Source: Grammothele lineata (Eukaryota; Basidiomycota; Agaricomycetes; Polyporales; Polyporaceae). Taken from it: DNA of 64,000 nt. The stretch covers positions 1-64,000 of the forward strand of contig NDFF03000033.1 of assembly GCA_002150815.3 (NCBI GenBank), written 5' to 3'. Each line of letters begins with the position of its first letter. Position 1 is the stretch's first letter. The notes beneath the pieces are model-generated. The model was not told the DNA's origin, searched no databases, and was given only the letters and a program-made list of their open reading frames with translations. The translations under genes were made by a program, and so were the position numbers. Of the stretch, positions 33,986 through 46,595 are shown piece by piece.

Positions 33986-35886
33986 GGGACCAAAGAACGT
34001 GGCAGGGTACGGCGGGCTGGGCGTCGACACAAACAAGGAGAGGGTACGGCCGAGAGGCTGCCAACGCGCTGGAAAACCCCGGGTACAGGCGCCACGTGCC
34101 CGCAGCCCATTATGGCATATTAAGCGCTTGTCAGTCGGAGGAGCCTCTTTCGCGCTCTTTCGCGTCGAATTCCGTGAGGTGCTCGAAGACTACGCTCTAG
34201 GAGCATAGTACGTCCTGTATCGGTCTTTGGTAATGTCCTTAAATACTGACATATTCACTCCATGAAGCATGTTTAGGCTGTGCCCCTAGCTAGAATACGG
34301 CTACTCATACCTCACGGACAAATCAACCGCGCGCTGAGACAGCCGAGCATTTCATGAGAGCTAATGCACTCCGGTTGCAGCGTGAGTTCTTCACGTTTTC
34401 ATCAGACTCAGGACATGATGAGAGGCTTTAGCTTCGAGTGGCATGCATGAACAAATGGATGGCGCTTCCCATTTTACTTGGTGGCGGATGGGCGGAAAGG
34501 ATAGCCACGACGCTTAATACGACGATACTCATTCAGCTAGGTGGATACGACGCAAATTTACATTGACGCGATTGACCTACATAGAGCCTCACCCATTCGA
34601 AGGCCATTACAGTTGCGATGACCCAAGGTGGCCCGTGCCTTTCTCCGGTAGGCAGCCCTGAAACCGAGCTGAAGTTCTTGTGTCGTCTGGGTCATCGACG
34701 CGACCTCACCATTCGAAGTATCCCTCGTACGCAGACGATGGATTTGGTCAGGAAACTGGCCGTACAGTGAACAGGGGAGCGGGCGGCACGCTCGCTGCCA
34801 GAGATATGCCTGCGTTGTACATTGGCACACCCGTTTTATCCAGGTCAGGGAGACGCAGGCATGGATGCTTTCTTTTACACGTTTCTAGTATCTCAAGACC
34901 AACATTCTAGATTACTATAGAGCCCGATATCTCCGCAAACGTCAAGTATCCAGGGCAATCCTCACGCCGTTGCATGAGTATCCACGCACAACGAGGCAGC
35001 CCGACCCTTCTTGTTCCTTTTCCCTTCTCCGAGCCGTCAGGCATATTTGGCGCCTTGAACCGTTTACGGTAGCATTTTGCTGCCCGCTCCCGGGTTAGGA
35101 CTGGGAGGAAAGAGGGTTCTGGACTCACAATATCCGCTCATCAATGTCGTGGCAGATGGATTATTCTCCTTCTGCACACGAACGGACAAGGACAGGAGGG
35201 ACGGTTGAAAGTAGGAAGCCTCCCATGTCACTAACATTGATCTACAACGGCCTTTGGTACAGATCTTTCGGGAGTCTCATCCCCGATGATCATATGCTGG
35301 AAGCTTTCGCGCCTTGTTGCATCGAATGGTGGTGTAACGTGTGGCAAGCGATACACCAAAAACTGACTCTGACGATTCTACGAGGAAGTTTGCCATATTT
35401 CGAAGAGCGCACACACGTTGCCTGCTCGACCCAATAGCTTGTGAGGGCATACACGTCTAAGGTGATTCATTTGCAACCTCGGCAACCCTCGGGTGGGAAT
35501 ACTGACCTTGAGTCTCTTCAGGAAGGAGCAGCGCTTGTCCTAGCCTTCAGCACACCTTGGATGCAACCCATGCTTCCTCGCGTCCGCCTCTGTTGTCGTC
35601 TTTCAGCGCCCGGCTGCAGACCTGCTGTGGCGTACGGTATTCCTCTAGATACCTAGGTTCCAGTCCGCCTGACTCCTTTGACACCGGACCGCTTCCTAGT
35701 GCCTATATATCCTCTCAACGAGGTAAGTCAGCTGCAGCACCTGTTTCCTGCCTCACACGCGCTGACGAAGTTTCCTCATTCAAACGATCATATATATAGA
35801 GCTTCCGACCGCGCTGTCCTCTGGTGTCCGCTCGCCTTCGGCCCACCACTTCGCGCTACTCTCGCTCCCAACTCTTGCACAGCGCC
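33986..35886. other. 1.9-kb gene-poor region
   Basis: No open frame here has a recognisable family, good splice signals or a sensible start. Frames at 33706-34110 (-), 34558-34830 (-) and 35144-35437 (+) are under 140 codons and look like chance. The left end should hold the promoter of bL12m, the right end that of the DUF6534 gene. A non-coding RNA or a decayed mobile element cannot be excluded. Confidence 0.45.
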
Positions 35887-37848
35887 ATGACCGAGCTTGA
35901 CCAGACGTAAGTATAACGTTTCGTTTTCTTCCTTCTTACACGTTGATTGTCTTTGCCAGAATGGGGGCCTTGTTTCTGGGGGTATTTTTCTCCGCCATGT
36001 AGGCTTCCGCTCCATTGCTCTCTCATCACTAGGCACTCAAAGCTACTGTGTCCGATGTCGCAGCTTTTGGGGAAGTGGGTATTGTCTAATCGATGGCTTT
36101 GCGCCTGCTAGCTTACGCGACGAAGTCTCTTGCTCCCAGATGTACTATTACTACAACGGTTACCCCCACGATCGCATTCACATGAAGCTTATTGTCAGCA
36201 CTCCAATCATATTCCACTGGTTTTTGTTGACATATCCCCATAGGTACTGGCTGTGTGGTGCTCAGACACGGTTCATCAGGTGAACGGACAGTCCTTCAGA
36301 CCATGTCGTCGTTTTCCTTGGCTGACGAATGGTCGTTGCATATAGGCTTTAATCACTCACACTCGTCAGTCCTCTGGAATCCACAGCTATCATGCCCTTA
36401 TCTGATACGGCTGGGTCAGTTTATACTTACCTGATCACGGAGTATGGAAATCAGTCCGCCGTTAATCTGCTGACGCGGTACGTATATTATAACACGTTTA
36501 CAGTGCTGTGACCAACGTAAACTGTAGGACGATCATTGTAGAAGTACTGTTTAACGTAAGTCCAACGACTATATGCGCGCTCGAGAGGTTAATGGATTTA
36601 ACTCCGTTCAAGGGCATCACCGGATTCCTTGTCCAGGGGTACGTACTGTCAACCTGACGCGCGAGGGTGTTCTCAGGGCGGACCATGGCACTCAGATTCT
36701 TCGTGGCGCGCATCTGGAGGTTGAGCGAGAAAAATCTCGTCTTCGCAATTCCTGTTGTACGTATTTTTACTCTGTAGTAAGAGATCCTTAGCTGATGTTC
36801 CTATGCAGACCGCTTTGGTGCTTGCAGAGTTCGGTGAGAAAACGATTCGTTGCGTGGTCCAACGTCGCTGATAGTAAAATGATCAGGTTTTTCTGTCACA
36901 TACTTCGGGCGGAGGTTTGCAGTATGTCTCCGCGGGATGAATTCGGCTGATACTCCGATAGTCTCAACCTACGGACTTATGGCGATCTCGAACATGTCAG
37001 GGTATGCGTTCATTATCATGAATACTCATGGTTACAATCATTTATGTCATTCCTGCCGATAGGATATCTCCATCTGCATGAATGTGTTCGCTGCAGCTTC
37101 AGACGTCGCCATAGCTGCGATGCTCTGTATTCTGCTTCACAAGTCTCGGACGAACTTCTCGAAGTCGAACACGCTCATCAACAAGCTGGTGAGTCGATAT
37201 GTATCATATTTATAACGTAATTGACCATTCCTTTAGATCGTCTTCGCTGTGAACACTGGTCTACTGACGAGGTGCGCCCAGGATAGGTTGAACAAACATT
37301 CGTATTCTCCGTGTGTTGATGTTTGCCATCAGCGTCTGCGCGTGCATCTCGCTCATTACTTTCTTCGCCGTCCCGACGTCCTTCATCTACATCTGTTTCT
37401 ATTTCCTCATGGGTCGCCGTACGTTTGGGTTTGGAGTTCCGTTCTGCTGCTGTGTTGATGCGGATGCCTTGAAACAGTGTACTCTAACTCTTTGCTTGCT
37501 ACGCTCAACGCACGCAACCGCCTGCGCGACCGGTCCGCGAACGACGTCTCCGTATCCCTCCGCGATTTGCAAGCACCAGGCAACATTACTCGACTCTCGG
37601 TAAGTGGCACTTTACTCATGTCTACTTCCGACCACGATAATTACGGATCTGCGCTGCAGCAACGTGGCGAGCGCATTGCCATCAGGATCGAGACAACCAA
37701 AGAAACGGACACTGCAGTAGAGGTGTGCACGGTGGACACTGAACACGACGAGAACTCTGCCACCCAGAGCCCCACTTCATTATGGGCTGACGCCAAGAAC
37801 TCACAGTGCGATAGCGAAGGCAAGGAGCATGAAGTTGAGGAGGTGTAA
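35887..37848 (+). CDS. DUF6534 family multi-spanning membrane protein
   Basis: About fifteen short exons from MTELDQT at 35887 to the TAA at 37846-37848. Spliced reading gives MGALFLGVFFSA, YYYYNGYPHDRIHMKLI, VLAVWCSDTVHQALITH, YTYLITEYGNQSAVNLLTR, TIIVEVLFNGITGFLVQGFF, VARIWRLSEKNLVFAI, TALVLAEFGFSVTYFG, ISICMNVFAAASDVAIAAML, KSRTNFSKSNTLINKLIVFA, VNTGLLTS, CISLITFFAVPTSFIYICFY and FLMGRLYSNSLLATLNARN, then a hydrophilic tail. This is the fungal DUF6534 pattern, with about seven predicted membrane helices and the family signature around the last two. Function is unknown; the family is expanded in mushroom-forming fungi. The exon or exons between 36064 and 36150 are uncertain, because a 33-nt stretch can be read through or removed without changing frame. 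Confidence 0.8.
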
Positions 37849-38046
37849 TCTTGATCGAGTCGTTTTCCTCTTGAGTACTCTGTGGAAGCGTCGCTTGGTT
37901 CTAATAAGTCAGGCGAGCCTCGAAAACGCCGAGGTCGAAGCTGGAGACCCGCTTCTGTGTTGTAGAGTAAATTTGGTATACATACGATATCCAGGCCCAG
38001 ACGATAAAATCCTTCACGAACTCTTCGAATTTGGTGACATGATGCG

Positions 38047-38770
38047 TTACTCGCTGCTGTACTCTTCAATGTCCATGCTTTCCGCGCTGCTAGAGTCGCT
38101 GTCGTTTCCGTCGTCGTGCTGGGCTGTGGAGGTATTCTGGGAATTTGCTTGCGCAGAACCGTTTGTACCGGGCTGATCATCTATGGCTGTGGAAACAGAT
38201 GAGCCGACGAAAAGAGGGTACGGTCAAGACAGCTGTGGACTGACATTGTCCCGCCGCTCTGCGGTCGTCTTGTAGGATCTTACGGACGGATTCTCTCATC
38301 CCGGCCACAAAAGCATGGTCATTCAATAGCGAAACTCCAGAAACGGCACGTTCCACGATTGGATACCTCAAGCACTTCTTCAGCCATAGTAGCTTGGAAT
38401 CTGAGGAGAGGTGCCGACCTGTCGAGCTCCTGCATGATTTCTCTTGTTACATTTGCATCGGGCATATATTGGAGTTTGGGATCCGACTCGAGCTTCGCCT
38501 TCGCGATGTCTTCCACACGAGCAAGAAATGCGGACACGTTCTCCTACACACACCATGTTCAGGTGAACAGTGGAGATCGACGTACTGAACACGGCGTGGG
38601 GGGACTACGTACGCCTTGTCTGAAGTCCTTCAGCAGCTCCCTCCGAAGGCGGTCGAACTCACCGGACTTCTTAAATCTGGGCCACAGACATCAGAACTAC
38701 TGGCTAGAGGTCCCCGAATGCGTACATCGCCGCACTCTTCGACCAACTGAGTTGGGTTTGTGATAGACAT
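38047..38770 (-). CDS. Shg1/BOD1-like COMPASS subunit
   Basis: Five exons: 38770-38736, 38676-38613, 38543-38419, 38366-38245 and 38180-38047; 480 nt, 159 residues. The start reads MSITNPTQLVEEFKKSGEFD, then RLRRELLKDFRQG, VSAFLARVEDIAKAKLESDP, EIMQELDRYPIVERAVSGVS and FVAGMRESVRKIL, matching the BOD1/SHG1 domain throughout. The tail is acidic and Ser-rich and ends in SSAESMDIEEYSSE. Shg1 is a small subunit of the Set1/COMPASS histone H3 lysine 4 methyltransferase; its animal relative BOD1 acts at kinetochores. Nuclear location is expected. It converges with the DUF6534 gene (198 bp apart) and shares a 376-bp divergent promoter with the UROD gene. Confidence 0.88.
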
Positions 38771-39146
38771 AGCTCGTGGGACTAGAATATAATATGTTTC
38801 AAAGTAACCGCGGGAACTGTGTGAGCATCCGGATGGCGACAGTCGACCTAGTCAGGGTTTTGAGCCAGTGGCGCGCAGGGGAGACGTTGGTGAGAGCGAG
38901 AGGCAAGGAGCCGTCTCACGCTCACCGCTCTCGGTCGCGGTCACGCTACTCCCGGTCCCAGTTCTCAGCAGCCCTCCCGTCTTTCTCTCTTCCACGTCGA
39001 CGCCGACAGCACCGCGCTCACGGACACGTCGTTCCCAAGCGTTTCCAGAGTGGATTTGAAGCCAACACGCCCGCGCGAGGTCCATCACTAACCTTTTCCC
39101 TCCTGCCGACTCGACGCGCGCCTCCACACGTTGACTCCATCCAAGC
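38771..39146. promoter_or_regulatory. divergent promoter of SHG1-like gene and UROD gene
   Basis: 376 bp between two start codons that face away from each other. The UROD side (about 38900-39140) is pyrimidine- and CG-rich. No TATA box is evident. Confidence 0.5.
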
Positions 39147-40399
39147 ATGTCCTTCCCTCCACTCCACAACGATCTTATTCTGCGTGCCGCGCGAGGTGGG
39201 CGACTCCCTTATTAAGATGATGCGCAGCATTGAACAGGAAATTCGTAGGCGAGGAAACCGAACGCGCCCCGGTGTGGGTTATGCGGCAGGCGGGCAGGTA
39301 CCTTCCTGGTGAGCACCGTCTCATCTCGCCTCGAAATATAGTGTCTTATGCTACTCGTCGTACGTAGAGTTTCTCGCGGTACGCGCAAATCATGGCTTTT
39401 TTGAGATTTGTCGCACCCCCGAGCTCGCGATGGAGGTCACCCTGCAGCCGATCCGGCGGTATAAGGGTCTCGTTGACGCCGCGATCATCTTCTCCGACAT
39501 CCTCGTCGTCCCCCAAGCAATGGGCATGGAGGTGCAGATGACTCCCGGCCCATATTTTCCTGATCCACTCGTGACACCCGCGGACGTCGAGAAGCTCACC
39601 AAGGTCGTCGATGTCGACAAAGAACTCGGGTATGTCTACGAGGCGATCAAGCGGACGCGCACCGCGCTCGTGGGCGAGGTACCCCTCATCGGCTTCTGCG
39701 GAGCTCCTTGGACACTGTTCTCGTATATGATCGAGGGTGGCAGCTCGAAAACCTTCCAAAAGTGCAAGTCGTGGCTCTTCAAGTATCCCGAAGAATCCAA
39801 GGCACTCCTCGACCGTATTGCAGACGTCTGTGTCGAATTCCTCGTGGGGCAAATCAAGGCCGGGGCCCAGGTGAGTCGCGGCGCGTTGGTGCGAGGACAA
39901 CTGGCTGATGCCGCTACTCAACTGGCAGCTCGTCCAAGTGTTCGATTCGTGGGCCGGTGAGCTCACCCCACATCACTTCGAGGAGTTCTCGCTCCCCTCG
40001 CTCGAGCGCATCGCCTCTGGCGTGCGCGCGAAGCTCGCCGCCGAGGGCGTCCCTGCCGTGCCCATGACACTGTTCCCAAAGGGTGCAAACACGCTGCTCG
40101 GCACTCTTGCAAACAAGGCCGGCTACGATGTTATTGGCATTGATTGGTGTGTCGATCCCGCGGATGCGCTTACTGCGACCGGCGGCAAGGTCGCACTGCA
40201 AGGCAACCTCGACCCAAACTTGCTGTACGGCGGGAGGGAGGCCATTGAGCGTGAGGTTAAACGCATGTGTGAGAGATTCAGAGGAGGCAAGGCACCGAAA
40301 GGATGGATCGCGAACCTTGGTCATGGGATTACGCCTGGGGTGGACCCGGAGGACCTACGTTGTTTCTTCGAGTGTATACACAAATATTCTGCAGTGTAG
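39147..40399 (+). CDS. HEM12: uroporphyrinogen decarboxylase
   Basis: Four exons: 39147-39195, 39249-39308, 39368-39870 and 39929-40399, 360 residues, the usual length. The start MSFPPLHNDLILRAARG is typical. Signatures: APVWVMRQAGRYLP near residue 25; IIFSDILVVPQAMGM with the catalytic-site Asp; PLIGFCGAPWTLFSYMIEGG; GYDVIGIDWCVDPADA; VALQGNLDPNLLY; WIANLGHGITPGVDPEDL. It removes the four acetate carboxyls of uroporphyrinogen III to give coproporphyrinogen III, the fifth step of haem synthesis, in the cytosol. No sign of damage. Confidence 0.97.
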
Positions 40400-40810
40400 G
40401 CAAGCATTGTGGTGCAGGAAGAAGTGTAGAATATTGTTGTACTAGTAATCTACTAGATACCTCTACCAGAGCGATGAACTCAGCGTGAGATGCATTGCGA
40501 AATAGTGCGCGACATGATATACAGATTGCACATATATGCCCATAGCTACGTAGTCCTCTGACAGATTGAATCACCTCGTGAAAACGTGATAGCGATGATG
40601 CGACGTGGGGTGAAAGTGAGAGGGAAATATTACAGGACGGGAGGAAGAGCGTGGAAGGAGCGACGACGGGTGATGGCAGCAACTATGAAAACCAGTGCGC
40701 AGAGACAGTACTAGTGATAGATATTCACAAATGAATGAACGTATGAATCGATATCCAATCAATGGAGATGATGAAGGGGAAGATAAAAATGAGATAAGAT
40801 GAACCCCAAC
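40400..40810. other. convergent spacer, UROD and CDC14 3' ends
   Basis: 411 bp, AT-rich in the second half (about 40680-40800). It probably holds both 3' UTRs. No gene or repeat recognised. Confidence 0.45.
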
Positions 40811-43061
40811 CTACGCGACCACGTCCGCCGCGCTGAAGCTGCTACGTCGTCGCCGGATGCTTCTCAGATTCGGCCGCTCCGATTTCGAAGCGGGAACCAC
40901 TACTGAGGAGGCATTGTTCGCCACCCAGGTTCCGGACGCAGCTGCCGCTTTGACGATCGCTGCCGCCGCAGCGGGGGATTCCTGCACGGAGCCAGTAGAA
41001 TTATGGTGGATGCGTTTACCGCCAACCAGGGTGGGAAGTCTTGAGGGAGTAGGGGAGCCTGGCTGCCGGGGACGGAGGGGACGACCTGTAACAGGCACAC
41101 CGGAGAGCACCCCGTCTTTCGATGAGCTCGCTGCGCCTCGCGCAGACGTGTCTTTGGTGAGACGTGGGATCTTGTTTGGCAACTGGCCGTTCGCCTTCGC
41201 GGTTTTGTTGGCGCCCAGGACAGTGCTAACCTTCTTCGCAGCCACAGTAGCGGCAGAGCGGGTGACGCGTGCAGGGCGCTGCTCCGAGACCGGGACACGC
41301 TGATTCGCAGAACGTGCTGATGCTGGCTTCACCTTTGTACGGCGTAGGGGGGCTGGAGCTTCACCGAGGGCAGGCAGTACGTCATCTTCTTCCGCGTCAG
41401 AGTCGGACGCTGTTCTCTTCGCGGCCGGTGTTTTTCGGGGCTGACCTGGAGGAGCGATAGCGTGTGCCCTTGCAGTGGCAGCAGCGACGTGTTTACTGGG
41501 CGTTACGGGAGGGACAGGCGCCGTGCCGGCAGTAGTCACCATGATGGTAGTCGTCGTCGTCTCTGTAAAGACATCCATCTCGTCCTCCGTTTCCGCGGGC
41601 GGAGTGACTGGTGCGACTAGCTTGGTGGCGGCTACCACAGCTGTCTGCTGGATCTTGCGCATTTCGTCTGCCGCGGCCCACTTGGTCCACTCTAGTTGCT
41701 TGAGATACATGTATTGTTGCTGAGGACCGACCACGCTGCCAGGACGTACTATACGCATGAACGCGATTGCCTCTGACGCCGTGAATCCATATTTCCAGAT
41801 GAGATATGCGCCGATGAGCGTGCCAGTGCGTCCGAGGCCTGCCTTGCACTAACCAAAGTCGGGTACGTTAGTCGCACGATAGATTAGTACTGCATGCACT
41901 CACATGGACCGCGACGACACCGCCTGCCTCTATCACTTCATCCGCCATGTCGATGAACTTTCGTACGATCTCATCAGTAGGGTTTGTACCGTCGTCGAAA
42001 TACAGCTCGACGTGGTTGATGCCTCGTTCTCGGAACAGCTGTGCATCATACAGAGGATTGTTGAGACGCACGACTAGCCTGACGCCTTCTCGCTCAAAGT
42101 AGTCCAAACAGTTCTGGAATGGCGTTGGGAGTTTTCGTTGTAAAGCAACAGACTTCACCGGAGAGGTTGGTAGAATAGCCTGGTTCTCTTGTTCTCTCTT
42201 GTCCTTCTCGCGCTTGATCCATATAGGATCCACGGGAGAGGCAAATGCGATGAAGTTGGGTGTCAACCAATTCCAATCACCGTTCTCCACTTTCTCGTAA
42301 AACTCGTAATCCTCAATGTTGAACTCGTTCATGTCACAGAGACCGTTCTGCATGGCCTTGTAGATTCCCCAGAGACAGTCCTGTATGTTGAGATTGAAGT
42401 CGGAACGGCCGCGACCGGCGTCGCGGAAGGGCATAAACTCTAGCTCCGCGATGGGTTGGAAAGCTTCCCATGGCGGGCGTTGCTGTACGATCATCTGTAC
42501 GGCGTCGGCGTCGCAGCCTTGATAGACATGAGCAGAGCGACTCACCACAAAAAGAGACATAAGTAAAGCGGCGTTTGCCTTTCTCCGTGGGTCATTAGAG
42601 GAATAAAGGACGAGACGATGGGAGGAAATAGCAGGGTCCTTAACACACCATGGCGCGTGAGACGATGGAAGCAGTATACATGACAAGGAGCGTACTTGGA
42701 GGAGCTCGTGTATCAAGATGCATGCCTTATAAACCATCGCCAAATTGAGAGGACCCCAGTCTTGGAAGAACGAGAGGTAAGGCAGTGAATCGTCCATCGT
42801 GAACCACCAATACTTCAGGTCATCGTCGGGGGTGGCTGAAGAGGAACCACGCGGCACGCCTCGAATATCCGGCAAGTTCTCAAGATCTTGCGCAACTTTA
42901 TTGAGAAGATCTGGTCTTGGTGCTGGACAGGGGAAGCAGGTGAAATACAACCTGATCATTAGCCACTGTCAGTTGTACCCATCGGCCAGCTTCCGACGTG
43001 TGGGAAACGGATGGACTGACCTCCCTCCGAAGTGGCAGAGAGGTTCGCAAGCGAGAGGCAT
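40811..43061 (-). CDS. CDC14: CDC14 dual-specificity protein phosphatase
   Basis: Five exons: 43061-43021, 42951-42696, 42638-42546, 42494-41904 and 41848-40811; 672 residues. The N-terminal domain reads RLYFTCFPCPAPRP, DLKYWWFTMDDSLPYLSFFQ, DWGPLNLAMVYK and HRLVLYSSNDPRRKANAALL. The core has RPPWEAFQPIAELEFMPFRD, AGRGRSDFNLNIQDCLWGIY, NGDWNWLTPNFIAFASPVDP and the active site HCKAGLGRTGTLIGAYLIWK with Cys328 as nucleophile and Arg334. FMRIVRPGSVVGPQQQYMYL follows. A long basic, Ser/Ala-rich tail ends in RSIRRRRSSF. Cdc14 reverses Cdk phosphorylation at mitotic exit and cytokinesis; the tail carries likely localisation and regulatory sites. The start is the ATG of a 41-nt first exon in good phase. 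Confidence 0.95.
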
Positions 43062-43870
43062 TGGTGTCGGCGACGGCGGATTGCAGCGCAAGCAGCGGCG
43101 TGACGGGACGCGAGGAGCGCAGGAGATGCGAGTGAGCGAGTGAGTGTCAGGAGGAAGGGGGCCCAAGTCGCGCGCCGACGGAACGAGCGAGTTGAGTTCG
43201 AGAGGCAGCGCGTAGTCATGTGACCGCCACGCGGATTCCGCCTGTTCTGTGCGCGCCTGCCTGGAGTCGCGCACAGAAGCTGCTGCGACAGCCTGCGGCC
43301 GATGCAAAGCCAATGATCCTCCAGTTCTTTGTCAGAATAGCACATGCTGTTCCTCTCCGGGCATCGAACGACGCGCGCCCTGAGCGTCGTGTTCTACGCG
43401 CTCTCAATGCGAGCGAAACAGGTGAAACGCACGGGATCGTGGTGTCTCGCCACCAGGCGTCAGCCACCGTCGCAGTCCCGACTCCCCAATGTCCACCGCC
43501 AACCCTGCACATGCCTGTGTGGCCATCTGCTTGCCTACGCCTTTGCGTCATGCACATCTTCAAGCTAGTCACGTAAGTCAAGCTGTTGCGGAGGCTGAAT
43601 GACAAGCATGACACAAGGACAAAAGAAGAAAGCGTGCTAAGCCTGCGTGCGCAACGCGGTAACGCGCTTGTGGGCTGACGCGTGCTCGTGAGAGTGTATG
43701 GGCTTTGGGCGCTAACGCGTCGGAGGGGTGGACGTCCGCGCGAGCGCGTTTGTTCCCGTCTCTACAATCCGCACCTTCCCCTTGCCTCTCATCTGCTCAC
43801 GTCGCCAGTTTGAGGCCTGCGGATCCCGTGTGGAGAGAATCTCAGTGAACGCCAACGCATCAGAGGGATC
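43062..43870. promoter_or_regulatory. divergent region between CDC14 and the APSES gene
   Basis: 809 bp between two start codons facing away from each other. GC-rich with several ACGCG words (about 43370, 43655, 43680, 43712), which are the kind of site bound by MBF-type factors such as the neighbour's own product. This link is inferred only from the sequence words. No gene seen. Confidence 0.45.
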
Positions 43871-46242
43871 ATGCCAGACAATCAGATCTTCAAGGTGTGC
43901 CCACCTGCGTCGCCATTGTCTCGCTGTAGTGAACGTCACCACAACTGTGTATTTCTAGGCGACGTATAGTGGCATTCCTGTGTATGAGATGTACGTATCC
44001 CCTCACGCTATACGCGTATAGCTATTCCCTAATGGGATGTGCAGGATGTGCAAAGGAGTTGCTGTAATGCGAAGACGGTCCGACTCTTGGCTTAACGCAA
44101 CGCAGATACTGAAAGTCGCGGGGTTTGACAAGCCACAGAGGACGCGTATTTTGGAAAGAGAGGTACAGAAGGGCGAGCACGAAAAAGTGCAGGGGGGGTA
44201 TGGCAAATATCAAGGTGTGATACACGACTAGTGGAACATGTGCCCTGTACTCATGAAGCCTTTTAGGCACCTGGATACCCTTGGAGAGAGGTCTTGAACT
44301 TTGTAGGCAGTACGGATGCGAACCCGCGCTTCGACCAATAATCGACTTCCAGCCTGAAGCAAAGAGCCCCCCTCTGGCCCCCAAACACCTTGTTTCTGCT
44401 CAGTCTTCCAAGGCGAGCGTGCGTCGTGGCGGTGAGCCAACGGCCGAATTTGCTATCAACACAAGATCCTCAAAGCGAACAGGACAGGATGGCGATGTCT
44501 CCGAGGTGGAGACCCTTTCAGTACGCGGCTCTGAAGATGGCACAATGACTCCTTCTCCCTCCGAAGCCTCTTCGAGTTCCCGCACACCTTCACCCATTCG
44601 CAGCAGTCCCGGTCCCTCCGCGTCAGCGTTAAATGCCATGGAAGACGAACGATCACCTTCTCCCATGCCCATCAGTCGCAAACGCAAGCACCGTCAAGTT
44701 GATGAAGAAGAGGAATCGGAGACGGAGGCATATGCGAACGGAGACCAAGCCGCATACGGGGACCAAATCTTGGAATACTTCATCTCTGACTCCAACCAGA
44801 TACCTGAGATTCTCATTAACCCCCCACCCGATTTCGATCCCAATATGTCAATAGATGACGACGGACACACCGCGCTTCACTGGGGAAGCGCCATGGGCCG
44901 CATCCGTGTAGTCAAGTTGCTCCTCTCCGCTAGCGCCGACATTTACAAGGTGAACAAGGCAGGACAAACCGCCCTGATGCGTAGCGTCATGTTCGCCAAC
45001 AATTACGACGTACGCAAATTTCCTGAGCTCTACGAGCTTCTCCACCGTTCCACCCTCAATATCGACAACAGTAATCGTACTGTCTTCCACCATATTGTTG
45101 ATGTCGCAATGTCAAAAGGGAAAACTCACGCGGCACGTTATTATATGGAGACAGTGCTTCAGAGACTGGCCGATTATCCCCGAGAACTTGCCGACATCAT
45201 CAACTTCCAAGATGAGGATGGGGAGACAGCTCTCACCATGGCCGCTCGATGTCGGAGCAAACGTCTCGTCAAACTCCTTCTAGATCACGGTGCGGACCCC
45301 AAGATTGCTAACCGCGACGGGAAAACTACCGAAGACTACATACTCGAGGATGAGCGGTTCAGATCTTCCCCCGTCCTTCCCGTTCGACAACTCCCCTTAC
45401 GCAACGCCGACGGCTCGCTCCCTTCGAATGGAGCATCCACGTATGCCCTCCTCACCCAAGGCGACCGGCCCTCCCTACACTATTCCGTTACTGGACAGAA
45501 GACAGCGACACGCTGCGTGGGCGACGTAACGATGATGCTCGAGAGCTTAGCAGCTGCGTTTGACCAAGAGCTCAAGGAGAAGGACCGTGATCTCACTCAG
45601 GCCAACGCGCTTCTCAGCAACATCCAGTCTGAGATTCTCGAGTCGCAGCGCACGGCCGGCCATCTGAAGACCCAGGCACAGGGATTGTCCTCTGCTCAGC
45701 AGACTGTCACGCAGCTCGAGGACGAGCTCCAAGGCAAGATGGGCAAACGGTTCCGGCTCGGTTGGGAAAAATGGATCAAAGACGAGGAGGAACGCGAGCG
45801 GGCAGTCCGGGACGCATCTGGAGGCCAGCTTGTGTCAATGACGGGGCAACCCGTTTCGGATCTACTTGCGTTGCACGCGGACATTCCTGCTGACCCGGAG
45901 GAGTTGAAGCGGGAGTGCGAGAAGCTGAGGGAGGAGCTGGCGGGACACCGAGCGCGTCGGAAGGACATGTTCGGCCGTCTTGTTGAGTTCCAAGCGGAAG
46001 CCGGGACGAGCGGTAGAATGGCCGAGTATCGGCGGCTTATCAGCGCAGGATGCGGAGGGATTCCGCCCGAGGACGTGGACGGAGTTGTAGGTATGCTTCT
46101 GGAGGTGCGTTGTTTTGATATCGCGTGTACGAATTCGTTAGCCTCATCTATACCGTAGACCTTGGAGGCAGAGGAGCCAAGTTCATCGACGGCTTGGAAC
46201 GTGGTCACAGCGCGTAGTATGGGGCTGACGTCGTCCAGCTAG
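43871..46242 (+). CDS. MBP1: MBF-type APSES/ankyrin transcription factor (Mbp1/Res-like)
   Basis: Five exons: 43871-43894, 43959-43990, 44045-44214, 44267-46104 and 46159-46242; 715 residues. The N-terminal APSES/KilA-N DNA-binding domain reads [60 protein letters not shown] and [21 protein letters not shown] Ser-r­ich linker holds a likely nuclear signal (ISRKRKHRQ). Ankyrin repeats lie at about 270-440: [47 protein letters not shown] coiled coil and helical region follow to the end. Known role: sequence-specific subunit of the MBF complex that binds ACGCG boxes and drives G1/S genes. It is the DNA-binding (Mbp1/Res) type rather than Swi6/Cdc10 because the KilA-N domain is complete. Confidence 0.93.
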
Positions 46243-46595
46243 TGTTGAACATCCGTTGAAGTGGAAGTAGGACTTGCAGAGGTCTGTTGTACGCTGTGTA
46301 ATCTTGTATCGCTTTGGACAGTTCTGGATAGCTATCGTTGTATTGCCCAATACCTATATGATATATGGCTTAATGAACGCGAATATCAACGTTCTAGAGC
46401 AATCTCTGGTTTTACAAACATGCTCGCTATGGCACACGACAGGTCGTGTCGGGTGCAGCGCGCGTTAACACGGATTACATAATCCATCCGAATTGTGAGC
46501 TGGACCGCTTGGCTGGTTTCGCCAGACTGGTCTGACTTCTCTGTTGCACTCCGTCTCGTCATTTCGCTCTCTGGCGGCGTAGGATCCCCTTGGCT
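46243..46595. other. short spacer upstream of uL24m
   Basis: 353 bp between two plus-strand genes; holds the 3' UTR of the APSES gene and the promoter of uL24m. Nothing else recognised. Confidence 0.45.

Noticed and set aside
33706..34110. 134-codon minus-strand frame overlapping the start of the bL12m gene as an independent protein
   Set aside because: It crosses the body exon of bL12m in a different frame and has no family resemblance.
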